NCBI GenBank assembly: GCA_002361095.1
Contig: DERU01000236.1
Coordinates: 1 to 7,059, forward strand
DNA length: 7,059 nucleotides
From: Lachnospiraceae bacterium UBA3332
Lineage (GTDB): Bacteria; Bacillota; Clostridia; Lachnospirales; Lachnospiraceae
Direction: 5' to 3'
In this document: positions 5,791 to 7,059 of the stretch, in pieces
Numbering within the stretch: position 1 is the first letter of the stretch
Layout of the letters: the number at the start of each line of letters is the position of its first letter
Position numbers and translations under genes: made by a program
The notes under the pieces: model-generated
What the model saw: the letters and a program-made list of their open reading frames with translations, nothing else
Told to the model about the DNA's origin: nothing
Databases searched by the model: none

Positions 5791-5879
5791 AAGAGCAGAA
5801 TACAATGAAGAATCATACCGGAAAATATCCGGGAACCACAGTTTCTGTTTCCTATTACAAGAAAAGGAGGAAATGTCAA

Positions 5880-6221
5880 GTGCCGTTGGAAAAAAGTCTG
5901 GTTTCGGGAAGCATGACCATGCTGCTGCTGAGTCTCTTGCAGGAGAAGGATATGTATGGTTACGAAATGATTGAGAACCTGCGGGCCAAATCACAGAACG
6001 TATTCGAGTTGAAAGCAGGCACGTTGTACCCGCTTTTGCACGCCATGGAGGAAAAGCATCTGTTGACTGCTTATGAGCGGGAAGTCGGCGGAAAGATGCG
6101 CAAATACTACAGCATTACAAAAGACGGACACCGCGTGCTCAAACAGAAGAAAGAAGAATGGAATACCTATACCGGGGCGGTGGGAAAGGTGATTGGGGGT
6201 GCAGTGTATGGAAATGCGTGA
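5880..6221 (+). CDS. PadR family transcriptional repressor (short type)
   Basis: The product is a 113-residue winged-helix protein. GTG at 5880 is chosen because AGGAGG (5865-5870) ends 9 bases upstream. An in-frame ATG at 5805 would add 25 residues but has only a weak ribosome binding site, and its extra residues are not like the family. PadR hallmarks are MYGYEMIENL (25-34), the recognition region FELKAGTLYPLLHAMEEKHLL (42-62, with GTLYPLL), and the wing ending MRKYYSITKDG (73-83). The protein ends soon after W94, so it lacks the long C-terminal helix of large PadR proteins and probably dimerises through its terminal helices. Such small PadR proteins usually repress their own operon. The gene overlaps the next by 14 bases, so the two are translationally coupled, and its promoter carries strong dyads. 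Confidence 0.9.
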   Translation: MPLEKSLVSGSMTMLLLSLLQEKDMYGYEMIENLRAKSQNVFELKAGTLYPLLHAMEEKHLLTAYEREVGGKMRKYYSITKDGHRVLKQKKEEWNTYTGAVGKVIGGAVYGNA

Positions 6222-7059
6222 GAATAAAAGGGAAAAAGAGAATTTTGCGGCAGAAGCGCAAGGATTTTGCAGCGAATATCTTGCGCTTTGTACCGGGCAG
6301 ATGCGCTGCAGGGCCATGCGGCCGGTGGTGGAGAGGGAACTGTTTGCCCATATGGAAGAGCAAAAGCAGGCGTACCTTTCGGAAGGCAAGGGGGAAGAAG
6401 AAGCCGAGAGGCTTGCCGTAGAGCAGATGGGGGATCCGTTGGAGACGGGAATGCGTCTGGATCGGGTTCACCGTCCCAGCATGAACTGGCGGGCAGCCGG
6501 GATGATTCTGGCGCTGGCGGCATTGGGGCTTTTTTTCCAGTTTACGTTTGCGGCAAAGACCGGTGACGGTCATGCGCTTTATAACTATATTAAAAGTACG
6601 TCTGTGGGAATTGTCCTGATGTTTGGAATCTGTTTTGCGGATTACACGATATTGGGGAAATATCCCCGCACGGTGTGGTGCGGCATTACGGCGCTGTGTA
6701 TGGCAGTGACTTTTTTGGAGCCGAGGATTAACGGAATAGTACGCAGCGAATACATGCTGATGCCATTGGTTCCCTGCTATGCGGGGGTGGTATTTTTTTA
6801 CCGGGGACAAAAAGAAATTGGAATTGTCAAGGCGCTTTTGTGGCTGTTTGTGACGGGAGGCTGTGTGGCGGCAGCAGGGCCTGGGGCCAGCATCGGAAAG
6901 ATCTGGCTGTGCGGCGGTTTTGTGATGCTGGGGTATGCCGTGTTTGCCGGCTGGTATCAGGTGAAAAAGAGGATGGCGGCAGTAATTTTGGGGCTGCCTA
7001 TGGCCGCTGTTTTGACAATACCGCTCCTGATGATTGTCCAAAAAGGATATCGGAGGGAA
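6208..7059 (+). CDS. Permease-prefix (HAAS-like) domain membrane protein, probably FtsW/RodA/SpoVE-like; 3' end outside window
   Basis: The frame is open for 284 codons to the window edge. ATG at 6208 follows GGGGG (6195-6199) with 8 bases spacing and overlaps the end of padR by 14 bases; a second ATG two codons on is also possible. Residues about 27-88 form a soluble helical domain (MRCRAMRPVVERELFAHMEE, then AVEQMGDPLETGMRLDRVHRP). This is the permease-prefix/HAAS-like pattern often encoded next to small PadR repressors. Hydrophobic segments follow at about 96-115, 132-149, 154-170, 182-198, 205-224, 232-249 and 256-278. The pattern, including NGIVRSEYMLMPLVPCYAG and FFYRGQ between segments, resembles Clostridial FtsW/RodA/SpoVE (SEDS) proteins carrying this N-terminal domain. 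SEDS proteins polymerise peptidoglycan. The catalytic loop would lie beyond the window, so activity cannot be judged. A plain permease-prefix membrane protein is the alternative. Confidence 0.7.
   Translation, partial: MEMRENKREKENFAAEAQGFCSEYLALCTGQMRCRAMRPVVERELFAHMEEQKQAYLSEGKGEEEAERLAVEQMGDPLETGMRLDRVHRPSMNWRAAGMILALAALGLFFQFTFAAKTGDGHALYNYIKSTSVGIVLMFGICFADYTILGKYPRTVWCGITALCMAVTFLEPRINGIVRSEYMLMPLVPCYAGVVFFYRGQKEIGIVKALLWLFVTGGCVAAAGPGASIGKIWLCGGFVMLGYAVFAGWYQVKKRMAAVILGLPMAAVLTIPLLMIVQKGYRRE

Noticed and set aside
5805..5879. N-terminal extension of PadR from the ATG at 5805, or a leader peptide
   Set aside because: The frame is open into padR, but the upstream ribosome binding site is weak and the extra residues do not resemble PadR proteins, whereas GTG 5880 has AGGAGG at good spacing.
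6139..7041. 300-codon open frame on the minus strand opposite padR and the membrane-protein gene
   Set aside because: It is antisense to two coupled genes with good ribosome binding sites and recognisable families. The peptide is His/Pro/Arg-rich low-complexity sequence without any motif.

Overview
The window looks like chromosomal DNA of a Gram-positive anaerobe of the class Clostridia, most likely Lachnospiraceae. This rests on strong AGGAGG- or GGGGG-type ribosome binding sites, GTG starts, moderately high GC, an Rpn/YhgA-like nuclease with a Lys/Glu/Gly-rich tail, and a short PadR regulator coupled to a membrane protein with a permease-prefix domain. The taxonomic call is inference from gene style. 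All genes are on the + strand.

Region by region. Positions 1-82 hold one copy of a GC-rich dispersed repeat. A promoter (112-140) and a long leader then precede an Rpn-family PD-(D/E)XK nuclease gene (298-1290). A terminator-like hairpin and a second, 68/70 identical, same-orientation repeat copy (1342-1412) follow, so the nuclease gene sits between direct repeats. A near-consensus promoter (1442-1470), with a hairpin at the predicted 5' end of its transcript, drives sbcD (1546-2673) and then sbcC (2807-5575), the two subunits of the SbcCD hairpin/double-strand-break nuclease. They are separated by 133 bases with inverted repeats.

Five bases after the sbcC stop lies a third repeat copy, in reverse orientation and with both arms present. 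It is an imperfect palindrome with arms of about 55 bases around a 23-base centre (5581-5714). Next comes an AT-rich control region with a consensus promoter and a cluster of CATATAT-type dyads (5711-5790). It leads to a PadR-type repressor gene (5880-6221), which overlaps by 14 bases a membrane-protein gene running off the window end (6208-7059). That protein has an N-terminal permease-prefix (HAAS-like) domain followed by at least seven hydrophobic segments and resembles FtsW/RodA/SpoVE (SEDS) proteins.

Functionally, two DNA-processing genes or gene sets (Rpn nuclease, SbcCD) lie among copies of a palindromic repeat, the type of DNA structure SbcCD is known to cut. The PadR/membrane-protein pair is a separate, probably autoregulated, envelope-related unit. 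The main novelty candidates are the repeat family, its arrangement around rpn and sbcDC, a possible internal start producing a C-terminal Rpn peptide, and the PadR operator cluster.
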